This document shows, piece by piece, positions 27,150 to 38,910 of a DNA stretch of 64,000 nucleotides. The notes below the pieces were generated by a model that saw only the letters and a program-made list of their open reading frames with translations, was not told the origin of the DNA and did not search any database. The position numbers and the translations under genes are program-made. How positions within the stretch are numbered: position 1 is the stretch's first letter; the number at the start of each line of letters is the position of its first letter. Source of the DNA: Pachypanchax playfairii (taxonomy: Eukaryota; Chordata; Actinopteri; Cyprinodontiformes; Aplocheilidae); assembly GCA_006937955.1 (NCBI GenBank), contig SSNP01000080.1:1484287-1548286 (forward strand). Reading direction: 5' to 3'.

Positions 27150-27914
27150 GGCAGAGTAACAAAGTTTATTGAAATGTGGAAAGAGGTGGAAGACCTCCGG
27201 GTAACTCGTTCTGGAGTGGATCTTCTATAGAACAGGACAATTTGAGTTACAATTCTCTGAGTAACAAAGTGATGGCTTGATCTTTGTTGTTTCTTTCTGG
27301 AGGTGAGTCCCCAAGATGGCGGTGCAGGATGACGTCACACATAAGCGGATTCCCAGAAGGTAGTTATGGAGGAACGGTGAGTTCCCCAACAGGGAGGAAC
27401 AGGTTAGCAACAAGACAGGGCGGCTAGCAGCGGAGCTAGCAACAGTTCAACAGGGTTCAGGCAGGAGACGAAGTCAGACGGTCCGAAGTCGATGCACAGT
27501 TCCAGATAGAGAATGCAGAAGAATCCAAAACACAGTCCAAAGACAGTTTCAAGAAATGGTCAGTAAGGCACTATGATATAACGTAGTAAAAGGATCAGAC
27601 AGGGGCAGAAGCAAAGGTAAAACAGGTGGTCCAGAGTGTTATCAGGTAATCCAAGGCAGAAAGGCAAGAGACAAAGTCAAGATCAGTCCAAGGTCAAAAC
27701 TAGAGGTGATGCAAACAGGTACAGGTTTTCAGTGTTTGCTTGGTGAGTGCAGCATTTAGGCATTGAATATCACCGAGTGAAAAATCCTAAAAAGGGGTGT
27801 GGACAGGTGTATGGAATGGAGCTAAACTGCTCACAGGTGGTGCTAATGAGAGAATTAAGTGAGAACCAAAACAGAAACAGGGTCGGAGAGAGCTGGTGCC
27901 GATCTCCAGTGGTC
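27150..27914 (-). mobile_element. Probable retroelement 3' tail or LTR, minus orientation
   Basis: Read on the minus strand, the segment is a CT-rich, stop-riddled sequence with repeated CCTGTTTTACC, CTTGGACTGATC and TTTGGACTGTG phrases. It ends in an AATAAA polyadenylation signal (27165-27170) followed by TTTGTTACTCTGCCTGGTAC. That layout resembles the 3' untranslated tail or LTR of fish retrotransposons. No coding domain is present, and class and exact ends are uncertain. Confidence 0.45.
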
Positions 27915-28000
27915 TTTGGGCGAAAGGTAGGGGACACCCTGGACAAGACACCAGTCCATCACAGGGCACATTCACTCATTCACACATTTAAATGGCACTA
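27915..28000 (-). repeat. SINE body fragment, minus orientation
   Basis: On the minus strand it reads GTGCCCTGTGATGGACTGG followed by a CTTGTCCAGGGTGTCCCCTACC block, which is the 3' body of the SINE at 13585-13883. It directly abuts the retroelement-like tail. Confidence 0.6.
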
Positions 28001-29927
28001 TTTGGCTTGTTCCTTTAACAAATACACACATATGCACACTGAACAAAATAAACTGTGAAGTTCAGTGTCGTGCCCAGCACATGATATAGAGAGCGGGTGG
28101 GTAGTGAGAAAGACAAGACAGGATTTTAAAAAATATGTTGAAACTGATTAGCTGTAATTTATTATTTGAGGATTTCACAGCTGAGATAGACAGTAAATAT
28201 CTGCTAACCCAACATACTCACTTTTTTCATTATCTGGTCATCTATCTTTTTCAGAGTCGGTCATCCTGTCATCTTTGTACTCTAACATTTTTCATTTTTT
28301 ATGTAAGAATAAAACTGCATCATGGCTATTTTAATTTAGAGAAACAGAATGTAATATTCTCCTTTTCTCTGCATTTCTCTCATTGTACATTGCAGAGAAG
28401 TGCATTGCATTAATGTACACTCTTGTCGGCACAGTACAGATGAACGCTCAGTGGCTGAAATTTATCCTGTCTTTGCTCACTGTGAGTGAAATGCTGCTGT
28501 GGGTATCACCACATCTGAATAATTCATGTCAGCTCAGCCTCTGTCCATGTGTTTTAAATACTAGTTATAGACCAAGAAACTATGAATCATTCATCAGTGG
28601 CGATTAAAATCGGCTGTTAATTAACCCTTATACTTTCTGTAGAAATGGAGTGGGGGGGGGTGTCAAAGATGGATCCATACCCTGACCCCTCAAACCACCT
28701 GCTTACTCCCTTCATTTCCCACTACTGATATTTAACAGTGCTGTTGAGACAAATATAATTTCTCCCATTGTGCCTCATCAAAAAGTATATATATTCTACA
28801 TTTCAGTGATCTGACTCCCAAGAATATATTGTCTTGTTAAGTATAAGAGTGTACTGAGTATGTTAAATGTGTGTATTTGTGTGCAAAAGTGTGTGTGTGA
28901 GTGTGTGAGTGTAATTGCCGTGACGAGACAAGATGTTGAGAGCTCAGCAGTGCGTGTCGTCAGAGCGCTTGAACGCACCACGTATGGCCCACAGAGAGGA
29001 AGAATGAAGGAGAAACAGAAGGGGGTAGAGGGATGAGAAGAAGAGTGAGAAGAGACAGACATATATGTACAAGTGAATTGATATTGTTTTATTGTTTAAG
29101 CAGCAGAGAACATCACAGAGACATCAGAGCGAGCTGCTGCATGAGTTTAACAGATTTCATGGGTCTTTAAAAGTGTCAGGTGTGTGAGATCAGATTAATC
29201 TAATTACACACTCTCTTCCTGTATACACAACAGTTTCATTGTACATACAAACTGAATGTTTCATTATAAATAAAGCAAATACATAAATCTGTATCTTATT
29301 ACCAGGAAATTAAAACTCTTGAAATGTTAAATCTTTTTTACAAGAGTGTCCTAGTCATACCAGACAGTTCAGCTCAAAGCTGTATTAAATCAGAACACAG
29401 AAAAGTTCAAACATGCAAGAAAACCAACAAAAAAGTTAATAAGAATTTAAATATTGGAAGCTAAAAAAAAGTTTAAGTAAATAATGTACTAATTAAATCT
29501 TTGTGATATTTTGTGAGGTTGTGATAAATATCAACGACTGTCATCAATCAAAAAATATTTTCCAGATGTTTGTGCACTTAAGAGATTTCTGTGTATTCAC
29601 TCAGCAAGATGAACTTCTTAAATTTAGATGATTTTATTGAAGGTGAGTAGCAAGAATATATTTGGAATTGATAAAATGCCAATGTTGTTTTTTTTTATTT
29701 TTCCCTGAAACGTTTCTTCGTGCAGCTCCACAGTTCTTATAACCATTTGAAATACTTTGCCTTTTTGTTTTCAGCCTGCCGGTACTGTGTACTGCAACCC
29801 TTTTAACCACATCAATTAGGTCCTTTTAGGCCTCAGATCAGACACTTTCTGTTCAAGAGGGATTCTCGAGTGATGTAAAGGGCTATGATTGGTTCATATG
29901 TAAGTATTCTTTGATTGGCTGAAAACT

Positions 29928-30183
29928 NNNNNNNNNNNNNNNNNNNNNNNNNNNNNNNNNNNNNNNNNNNNNNNNNNNNNNNNNNNNNNNNNNNNNNNNN
30001 NNNNNNNNNNNNNNNNNNNNNNNNNNNNNNNNNNNNNNNNNNNNNNNNNNNNNNNNNNNNNNNNNNNNNNNNNNNNNNNNNNNNNNNNNNNNNNNNNNNN
30101 NNNNNNNNNNNNNNNNNNNNNNNNNNNNNNNNNNNNNNNNNNNNNNNNNNNNNNNNNNNNNNNNNNNNNNNNNNNNNNNNNNN
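29928..30183. other. Assembly gap (256 N)
   Basis: This is a run of N. Open frames that cross it are artefacts of translating N. The flanks are unlike each other, so the gap is not an obvious collapsed tandem repeat. Confidence 0.99.
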
Positions 30184-31269
30184 ACTGTAACTGTCCCCAC
30201 TGTCTGTTATAACGTTACTCTGAACATGTGCAACACAACGCAGAGTTTTCACCTCGTAGCTCTCGTGCTTCTGAATGTTTGTAACGCTCATTAAGCTTAA
30301 AAAATTAAAGCAAAGACCCACAAAACACAGTTCCACTCACACCATCCTCCATCCTGATGGTGAATGTCACATGTATAAGTGCAAGGCTGCACTACCAGTG
30401 AGCTACATGTTGGTTCTTAGAACCACTCTGTGGTGGAATGAACAGTTTTTATAACCCACACAGTACTTACACTGGACCACTGACATAAACTTGTGAAGCT
30501 GCACAAAGTCAGAGAAGAAAGGAGCAGAGCTTTCACCTTCTCTGTTACTGAAGCTTTTAACAAGACTTTCCAACATCATTCACCTCAGTGTTCTTTTGTA
30601 AGGACAATAGATATGTTGGGGATTCTATGGACAGTATTTGGCTGACAGAACCTGGGAGTGATGGGAGTGTGTGTGTGAGGGCGAGGTGTGTGAAGCTCAT
30701 GGTGGTAGGGGAGTGACAGGTGGTGACGGTGGGTACACAGCGTAACCTTTAGAGTGGAGCCACAAGAGCATGACGGCCAGACTCCGAGGTAACAGAGAGA
30801 CAGACAGGAAGAGGTGTTGTGGGGGTTGCAGGGAGGAGAAGGAGAAAGTCGACAGGTAGGAGAGAAAGAAACTTCTGCGTGTCTGTGTCATCTGCCCTTC
30901 TGACAGTTTGCTTTGCCGTGTACTGCTAACAGATGCAAAAATAGGCTTGAAGGTTGTGAGAAAAAATAGTTACACAATTTAGAAAGCATTCTTATTTTTG
31001 TTCTGTCTGACAAAGACACTAAACCCATTTGTCTGGGTTGTGTCACAATCAGCAGATTTTTCTTTCGTTCACCATCAGGCCTTCTCCGTCGCCTGAAAAC
31101 TTTAAGTTCCATTAACGTTGATGTCTCCATAAACAAATAAATGATCTATGTTTCATTTTCTGAAGTTTATATTCTACATGTTCTTAAAAAACCTGAATTT
31201 AAAGAGGAAGAACTGACTGTTTTTGTACTGTAGTTGATCAGTTAACCAGAGTGGAAAATAATTAATAAT

Positions 31270-31430
31270 GTTCATTCCAAGCAATCGGCAGGTAAGAGTA
31301 CATGGACAAAACCCATGCATGAACACTGCGAACATGCAAACGTCCCACAGAAAGGTGTGTACTGTCAAGATTTAAACTGTACACCCTCTAGATGTGAGGT
31401 GATAGCACACTACCTTGCAGAGCACTACGG
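31270..31430 (-). repeat. SINE copy, minus orientation
   Basis: The minus strand reads GCAAGGTAGTGTGCTATCACC at the head, then CCCACAGAAAGG complement blocks and GGGACGTTTGCATGTTCGC in the body. The order matches the SINE at 13585-13883, with the head partly preserved. Confidence 0.65.
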
Positions 31431-32049
31431 ACTCCCTTTTAGCTAGAGCTCACTTTGCAAAAAACAACAAAACAAATAAAAACCTGCTTGATAAACAGAT
31501 TCTGCTCAGACCAGATGTTAGTAACGGTTCAGATTATTTGAAGTTAGGTTTGAACAATAAACATGTTGCTTGTTGTAGGTACAGTAGCTCTTTACAGGAC
31601 CTCAGTTTGGAGAAACAAAGACTGAATCTGGATAAACTAGCATCTAGTCTGAATGAAACTTGTTACAAAGTGGATTACTGACATTTAAAACTTTTCTAAA
31701 ATTGTGATCAGTTCATGTGAACGTGTAGCCTACGACAATTTTGCATGAAACAGGCTCTACTGCAAAATTTCCTCTGAAAATAACCACAGAAGTCTGTGTA
31801 AATAACCATGTGATGTAAACATTGCAGTATCGTAAAGGTTTAATTAAAAAGTGTTCATATGAACTACTATTATATTTGCAATTGCTTTAAAAAACAACTT
31901 CCACTTTGTAATTGCTACAACTGAGTTAAATCACCAGTCTCAGATTCTTCAAGCTGATATTCATCAAAGATCTACAACTCATGTGTGTTAATTGTCAAAC
32001 CTTTAATAGAAACACTTCAGAAGAATTGAACTTTCCTTTGAACTATTCC

Positions 32050-32559
32050 GTAAAGAGGCAATTTCATACAAATTTCAGGACTTTCTGGTTATTTCTTAAG
32101 TATTAAACATTTTATAGCTAAAAACCATTAGGAAACACTGATTAAATTCAAAATTCGGCTCATTCCATCAGGCCTTGACTGTTCGAATTTGCTGGACTCT
32201 GATTGGCTAACAAACTAGCCTATGAGAGCAAGGTATACTGTTTCCTGCTCCAGACTTCGTGTCTTTCAGTTTGTTATGTCGGATGCTACAGCTTTTAGCC
32301 AGCAGCATGCTAGGTGTGGTTTCAACTGCGGGAGCTGCCGAATACTAACGAACAAATGAGTTGTGACGAAACAGATACAGGCCATTCGGACTCGGGAGAA
32401 CTCAGGTGTTATCTCCACCTGCGTAGTTTGAGAGATAAAAACTGAAAGAGAAGTTGTTGACCTGTTTTCACACCCACTATGAAGGTAAGAACACCTGTGG
32501 AGCTAAAATATTCAACAGAAACCTCAGAAAAAACGTTTTTAATGGAAGGGCCTCTTTAA
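32050..32559 (-). mobile_element. TTAA-flanked MITE, copy 2, inverted relative to 5825-6352
   Basis: The right end GGCCTCTTTAA at 32549-32559 is intact. The left end reads GTAAAGAGGC, so its TTAA has mutated. Interior blocks such as GATTGGCTAACAAACTAGCC and AACAGATACAGG are the reverse complement of the copy at 5825-6352, with scattered substitutions. Confidence 0.75.
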
Positions 32560-35500
32560 GACTCTCTCCAATTCTCCAAACTTTAATGACTCTGATCTGA
32601 TGACAGTCTACAGCAGGTAAGATACTGACTCCTCTTGTGAACTCCACATAACTTACTTAAAACAAAAAAGACAGAAAAAAATCTATTTAATCTATCTGAT
32701 CAGTTTTTATAGACTCATCAATTAGAAGCTCATCAGTGGGAGAAAAATGAAACTATAGCTTGTTTGCCAAACTAAAAATGTTACATGGATTCTTGTATTT
32801 TTGGCAAAGATCCACCATTTAAGAATGGGCTGTCTTATAGACAATGTGTCACAGACACAGCATTTCTAAATCAGCACAAAATTTTCCACATTGTTTGCAA
32901 ATGCACAAATAAATACACCTATTGAAAACATGATTGCTGTAACACTTGTTTCACTTATCTCAGGGGTTTTGACTTAAATGGGTTTTTATCAAAGTTTAAG
33001 AAAATTATTTTTATAAGGAAAACTTTGAAACATTCATATACATGAGTCATTAAATATTTAGTATGTAGTGATCCAGGACAAAGTATGAATTATCCATAGG
33101 ATTAGTGTACGTACATGCAGACCAGTAAAGACAAATTAGTGCGTCAGCTATAAGACGTTAATTTCACATACACAGGTTCAAACAAAGTACACACATTTCT
33201 AATAGCCTGCTGCTTCACTCACACAAACACTTACAGACACACACACAGTTTATACTGAGGCCTGTGACTATGACAAGCCCTGCTGTCTGCCTCAGTCCTC
33301 TCCCAGGCTTTAGGAGAGTATGGAGAGGAATGCTAAAGAATCCAGGAGAAGCCAAGCATACAGTTCCACCGTGGGGGGGTAGGGGGAAGAGACGGCTTGA
33401 AGCAGCGGAGGAGGAGAAGGAGGGAAGGGGGAGGAGGGATGCTGCTTGCCACACCACAAAACTCTCTGTCTCTGTTTCCCCTTCTCTTCTCGCATCCACT
33501 CAGTCTGCAGAGACCCCATGTGTGTCAGCCAAGCAGCAGAGCATCCCTTCTGTCTATTTAACCCATTTTTATTGTTTCTTCTGCCGCCTTTCTTCCACCC
33601 ACTATTTCTTCTATTCCATGATGTTCATTTAATAATGTTGTTAGGCTGCTCTTCTTTTAATACAAGCGGTATGAAGAAACCCCCTTTGAAAGCAAGAAAA
33701 CAATCAGTGTAAAGCATAAGAATTGAGATAAAAAGCTACAGTTTTACTAACTTGAATGTCAAGATGTGTTACAGACATTAGCAATGACGGCCCACGATAC
33801 AAAGAAAGACTGAATGGTGTCAGTGAGACAGCTATGTGTGTCGATCGGTTTCCTGTGCAGCTTCTCCACAGCAGGTGTCAGCTGAAAAAGGAATCTTGGA
33901 GGCGGAGAGATGGTAGAAGAAGGCAATTACTGTTGTGGAGCATTTTGTTTTGTTTGTGGAAGCAGCATTGTGTGGCTCTCTGCTAATGAGGCCCAGCAAG
34001 CTCGTTAATATTGAATTGGAAAATAGGTAACGCGGGTACGGTGTGTGTGTTTGTGTCAGTGTTTGCCGGTTTGGTGGGGTCAGTCTCACCGGAGGGTGTT
34101 GACATTCTCTCTGATAGGCCTCCAGGATGAATATGGTGTCACAGAGCAGCTTTGTATCGATCTCGCCACAAACACACTTTTTTCTATCCAAACTTTGTGC
34201 ATTTTTTCCCCATTCATGTTAGCTCTATTATATATCTGCAAAACTTAGTTCTTGATATTCAAATGTTTTAATTCTACCTTTTAAAAATGTATTTTCATTG
34301 CAAATTACAGGCAAAATCTAAATGCTAAGAATATATTTGTCAATAAGATGAACCCCAACTGCCCTGATTTACACTAGAAGGTTTAATTAGTGTCAGAAGA
34401 TTTAACCAACGTGCTAAAGCCCAAAAAATGAAGACTGAACGTTTGTTTATCATCCTGAAATCATCTTCCTAGTATTCAATCACATTGTAACTGCATGTTT
34501 TGCTATGTTGGGTTGATGTTTTACTCTTGCGACCCTGAAATATCATGAACATGTAATTGCAACAATTTCTCAGTAATCTTTGTGAAATCAATGTTTTTCT
34601 GTCTGTAACTGACCTCTGATAAGGTTTCTCCTCCGTGAAGGTGTTTGTCAGTTCTGGGTTGCTGTGAAGAGCAGGGGGGATTTCAGCTGGATCTCATGTG
34701 AGATCTGACCACCGTGATCACAACACTCTCTGTTACACTCACCTGCACCGTGTTGACACTTCTTCCTGTGGGTGTGTGTGTATGTGGGGATGTGTTTGTG
34801 TGTGAGTTGAGGGGAGAATGAGAATTATTGCTGCCCTCACTTTGGTGTCCAAATGAAGCCCCTCACATTCCTCCTGACTAACACCTCCCAGAGGGGATCG
34901 GATCAGAGCGTCTGCAACAGGAAGGAATCTGTGTGTGTACGTCTGTGTGAGAGACTAAAAGTTGTGGTAGAAGGTTTAGGTTAGCATGAACCAAAGAACC
35001 AAAGAGCACTGACAGCTTCTCCTCCATTACTTTTCTTGTCTCTCTTTGCACGTTCCTTTTCTATGTCATTTTCCATCTTCGTCATGAATACAGCCTCATC
35101 TTTCCATTTCTCTTTCTTGTCTTTCAGTGTACCATCTGACTCTTAATAGCTTCTGTCAACGCTTACAGTCTTCTTTTTCTAACCGTCTGTTTTTTCTTTC
35201 CTCCTTACCCTTTAAAAGGTGAATACTTTTAGCATCCTGCTTTTGTCTCTGTAGCTGTCTCTTTTTGACACTTTCTCCTTCTGCTTTGTAAACCTGGCTC
35301 TCTCCCTGCTTGTCTCTCTTCTTCTCACCACCACAGAGAGAGTCACCAAAATACAGTCTTATTTTAAAAAGCACACTTGTATGCTTCCCTGCAGCCATTT
35401 AGCTTTTCTCTCATTTCATGTTTCTTTTCAAATCTACCACCTTTTTTTTTTTTTTTTTTGCATTCTCCTCTTGTTTTAATTCATCTGCCTCCTTTTAATA

Positions 35501-35659
35501 TTTTCTTTCCTTTTCTTTATATGTTGTACATTCGACTGATGGGAAGACAGACATTTTAGACACATTTAAAACAAAATTTTATCCTGCCATGCTGTTATCA
35601 TGTGCCTGGACGGAACTGGATTGGGAGTGGTTCACCTTTTGACTACCCTGTCCCTTCAG

Positions 35660-35830
35660 GGTGAGACAGAGGAGAGCCCAGAGGACCACAGAAGACCTTG
35701 TCGATTTCCGTCCTCCTCCTCGCCATCTCTCACTGACAACACAGGCGTCCCCACTGGTACGATGACTGACCCCTTCACTCAGCCTGCATCAACGGGATTG
35801 ACAGCTGTCAATCAAATGTCTGTCCAGTAG
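35660..35830 (+). CDS. Candidate terminal coding exon, product unknown
   Basis: A polypyrimidine-rich acceptor (CTACCCTGTCCCTTCAG) precedes a 56-codon open frame ending in TAG. It is markedly richer in GC than its flanks and starts in phase 0. The peptide is Ser/Thr/Pro-rich (contains FPSSSSPSLTDNTG and ends TAVNQMSVQ) and reads like a disordered protein tail. No upstream exon was identified and no family is recognised. It may be chance, since 60-codon frames are frequent here; composition and acceptor are the only support. Confidence 0.2.
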   Translation, partial: GETEESPEDHRRPCRFPSSSSPSLTDNTGVPTGTMTDPFTQPASTGLTAVNQMSVQ

Positions 35831-35914
35831 AGTGACAAGAGGAAGTGTTGGTAGATACTCACTGGATTTGTTTGTTTACACATATATATGCCATTTTCAA
35901 AATATGTGTGTCCA

Positions 35915-35917
<3 letters not shown>

Positions 35918-35990
<73 letters not shown>
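35918..35990. repeat. (TTA)n microsatellite
   Basis: This is an uninterrupted trinucleotide run of about 24 units. It creates false poly-Tyr and poly-Asn frames on the two strands. Confidence 0.98.
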
Positions 35991-37589
35991 CTGACACAAA
36001 CAACAGTTACATGTTGTACATCTGTCTGAACTCGTAATATGTAAGATTTGAAAATCTGATCATCAATTTAGAAGAAATTTAAAACTCTACTATCATCTTT
36101 AAAATCAGTCCATCACAGTGATTCACTTTCATTTTAATCACCAACTTTAACCCCAGTGTTTATAAATGGACACATTTCAATCTGGTTATTAAATCTGTTA
36201 AAAATAGGCTGTAGCCTAATTTCTAATCTAAAATTTAAATGTCTAATTTGATCAGAACTTTTTTTTTTTCAATGATTTGCATATTTCTCAGCGTGAGCAC
36301 ATTAAATTAAAATAAAAAAAAAACACAGAAAATTGGATGCAAACCTTTATTCCCTTGAGGCACTAATGAATGTATGAATGAATGATTTTGAGGAGCATGA
36401 TGTTCCTATTTGCTGTTAACACAGAATTTAATTAATTTTCAGATTTGCTTTTCAGTACAGCGATGGCTCGGACACAGTAACTGTGTTTCAGCTCCTTTAC
36501 AACCAGCTACACTAAACAGCTCTCAGATTACCGTAAATACTACAAGTATAAAAAACTGTAATTCTGAAATTCTGGTAATCCGTCAACATGAGACATATAA
36601 TTCATTAGAATCTCCAAACAAAAATATTCGGATAAGTACAATATAAATCTGATAGTCTGTTATTTCTGGCATGCTATGTGACAAAGTCAGAGTTAAATAA
36701 ACTGAGTTAAAAGTTTCAGATCTTTCTGTCTCAACACAGCAGCAGGTATGAACTCACAGCAATTACATGTGTTTGTCCATATTTATTTGTTTGTTTATGT
36801 GTTTATTTTTTCATTCTCAGTCACTCCAAGAGGAATATGAGGCTCGTCGCTAAAACTTGTAGGACTTTTGACATTTCCGATTTCTTTTTGTAAATGTACC
36901 ATTTTTAAACAGCCATTAAACTCAGTATTATAAAAGTTCTGTGGTTGTGTTTCTGTAAAAGAACCCCTTTGTGTGGTTTTACAGAGTAAAGCAAACGCTT
37001 TAATGTTTAAATACTTTTTCAGTCAAATCACAGCAGATTCACAGCTTGTTACCTCTTTGTTTGTGCAGCAGCAACAAAAATGTTCATTGTTTGTCTGCAT
37101 TATTATTTCTAACAGCATCCAAACTCTGGCGTATGGCTTAAAGATCAAAACCCTCTTATTAAAGAGGCCAGGTTGGCTCCTAAGTCACATTCTCCAGCTG
37201 CGTAGACAAAAAACACCTAAACTATGGGAGATTAAATATACACTAACAAGGGAAATCAGTGTTATTATTATCTCTTTTGTGTGTAACATAAAATTTGTTG
37301 CAAGAAACATTTATATCTATAAAATCTAAATTGATAACAAAGAATTCTACTTATATTATGTGTTTTAGAGCTGCATGGCAGCAACACATCTCTAAAAAGT
37401 TGGAACATCAACATCTGGTATGTTGTTTCTGTTCTAACAGGAATAAAATATGGATTTGTGAGATTTGCTTGTCATTGCATTCTGTCTTATTCACATTTTA
37501 CACAGCGCCCCTAAACCATTTATATTAGTTTAATTGGAGATTTTTAAGTAACATTATGTGTGTATGTGTGGAGGTGTGTGGGTATGTGT

Positions 37590-37715
37590 AAATGTTTGTG
37601 ATGGACTGACAGTCTGTCCCGGTGTAACTCTGCCTCTTACTCCATCACTGCTAATGATAGATATCAGTTCCACCTTGTGAGCCTGAACAAAATGAAGTGG
37701 ATATAAAGTAATGAA
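37590..37715 (+). repeat. SINE 3' tail fragment
   Basis: It contains GTGATGGACTGACAGTCTGTCC followed by GTGTAACTCTGCCTCTTACTCC and a GAACAAAATGAAGTGGATA tail, equivalent to the 3' half of the SINE at 13585-13883. Confidence 0.6.
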
Positions 37716-38012
37716 CGGACGAACGGACAGAAAGACGGAAAACGTCTTTCAGTTATGTAATCTAAATGGAACTGACCACAAACTCCTTTGGTTTGGTTTT
37801 TGGAGGCCAGGAAGTTTTCAGTTTTATAAGCTTGTTGCATCACTTGTATTAAAAAAAGAACAAAAACTATTAGTTAATGTAATCTTAGTGAGGTCAACAC
37901 TTCTCTGAAGCATGTCATAAAGTCTAAAGTTTCATTGAAAAAACATGCAGATACCAGTTTATAGCTAACTCGTGCTTCAGCTGTAAACAAAAACAAACAA
38001 GATCTTCATGTA

Positions 38013-38502
38013 TTAAAGCAGAACTAAGTAAGTTTTGCTCTCGCTCTCCCCGTACTGGTCCCCTGTGAAAGCTCACTGTCGTAACATTCCCCCGCCGCAG
38101 ACCCAACCCCCCTCACCCCCCACCCCCTCCACCCCGCCGCCGCCCCCCCAACAACAACACGCAGAGAACGGTTTTGCAAGAAGAAAGAAAAACAAAACCA
38201 AGAAAATGTCTCGACAGGTGAGTATTATTGTCATCTTTGCGCTCCTAAGGGTGGCGTTGCTAACAACGGCAAGGGCTTCATGCTTGTATTTATGTACGTG
38301 AGTGTGAGTGCCGTAAAGCAGGTTTGTTCTCGCGAGATTAGTCGGGTCCGATCCACTGAAAGTTGCAAGTGCTGCTTTCAGGACACAGACCCCGGAGGGA
38401 GGGGAGGGACCCACGAATCACCCCGCCAAGTCCTTGTTTACCCCCACAGGGACTCTAGAAAACATTTATTGAGGTGAAAAAACTTACTTAGTTCTGCTTT
38501 AA
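38013..38502. mobile_element. TTAA-flanked MITE with 20-bp-class perfect TIRs
   Basis: TTAA duplications at 38013-38016 and 38499-38502 enclose a unit whose ends are near-perfect inverted repeats (AGCAGAACTAAGTAAGTTTT at the left, its complement at the right). The interior is GC-rich with C-rich runs (38100-38150) and has no transposase. The intact ends suggest it is younger than the other MITEs here. Open frames inside it on both strands are by-products of composition. Confidence 0.85.
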
Positions 38503-38760
38503 GGCTGTTTTTAATCTGAACCACACCAGCATCAGGTGTAGTTTTAAAAGGTTCATATGTGTAAAACTGGCAACCATCTTTGTCTGTGTTAACACAAAGT
38601 GAAAGTTTTGGGCTGATTAAGAAAAGGAAGGGGGGGGGGTTATAAAATGCTCCTTACTTCCAGATAATATTTGTTGGTACGTGAACAAACCAGCTGGCAC
38701 AACAATATATCATTATATGTAATGAAAATCTCACCATCCCACCCCAAACACAATTTAAAC

Positions 38761-38910
38761 TGTGATTTATTTGACTGCAAATTAACATATCACTAAGCCT
38801 TATAGGAAAAGTCTCGTTAATTAGTCCTCTCTTAATTGGCCTTGAATGTCATTAGTGTGCTGCATGTGTTAACCAAGCATTCATTAATAATATTGGAGTG
38901 ATAATATGAT
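38761..38910. promoter_or_regulatory. Candidate conserved noncoding element (TAAT-dense block)
   Basis: The block holds GCAAATTAACATA, GTTAATTAGTCC, CTTAATTGGCC, GTCATTAGTG and TTCATTAATAATATTGG within 150 bp in otherwise non-repetitive DNA. Such clusters of homeodomain-type cores are typical of vertebrate developmental enhancers. Only composition supports this. Confidence 0.22.

Larger units (their letters stand above)
24843..29927. other. Intergenic region, repeat-bearing, no recognisable gene
   Basis: Apart from the retroelement-like tail at 27150-27914 and the SINE piece at 27915-28000, only AT-rich unique-looking DNA is seen, with short CA/TG runs (25875, 28886-28912) and a purine-rich stretch at 28990-29055. 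The run 26690-26780 is compact and non-repetitive and could be conserved noncoding DNA. No credible exon chain was found on either strand. Confidence 0.55.
30184..35659. other. Intergenic region without recognisable genes
   Basis: It contains the SINE at 31270-31430 and the MITE at 32050-32559. The rest is AT-rich with short TG and CA runs (30669-30676, 33233-33246, 34770-34803). Pyrimidine-rich stretches lie at 33460-33620 and 35030-35520, including a T-run near 35442-35459. Frames of 60-120 codons occur in the purine/pyrimidine-biased parts but on both strands at once, which argues against coding. Confidence 0.55.

Noticed and set aside
29833..30336. 167-codon minus-strand frame and shorter ones across the gap
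   Set aside because: Most of the residues are untranslated N; the remaining residues show no domain.
33215..33632. Overlapping frames of 70-120 codons on both strands
   Set aside because: They lie in purine/pyrimidine-biased DNA, open on both strands, with no splice support or domain.
35812..36003. Poly-Asn and poly-Tyr frames
   Set aside because: They are produced by the (TTA)n microsatellite.
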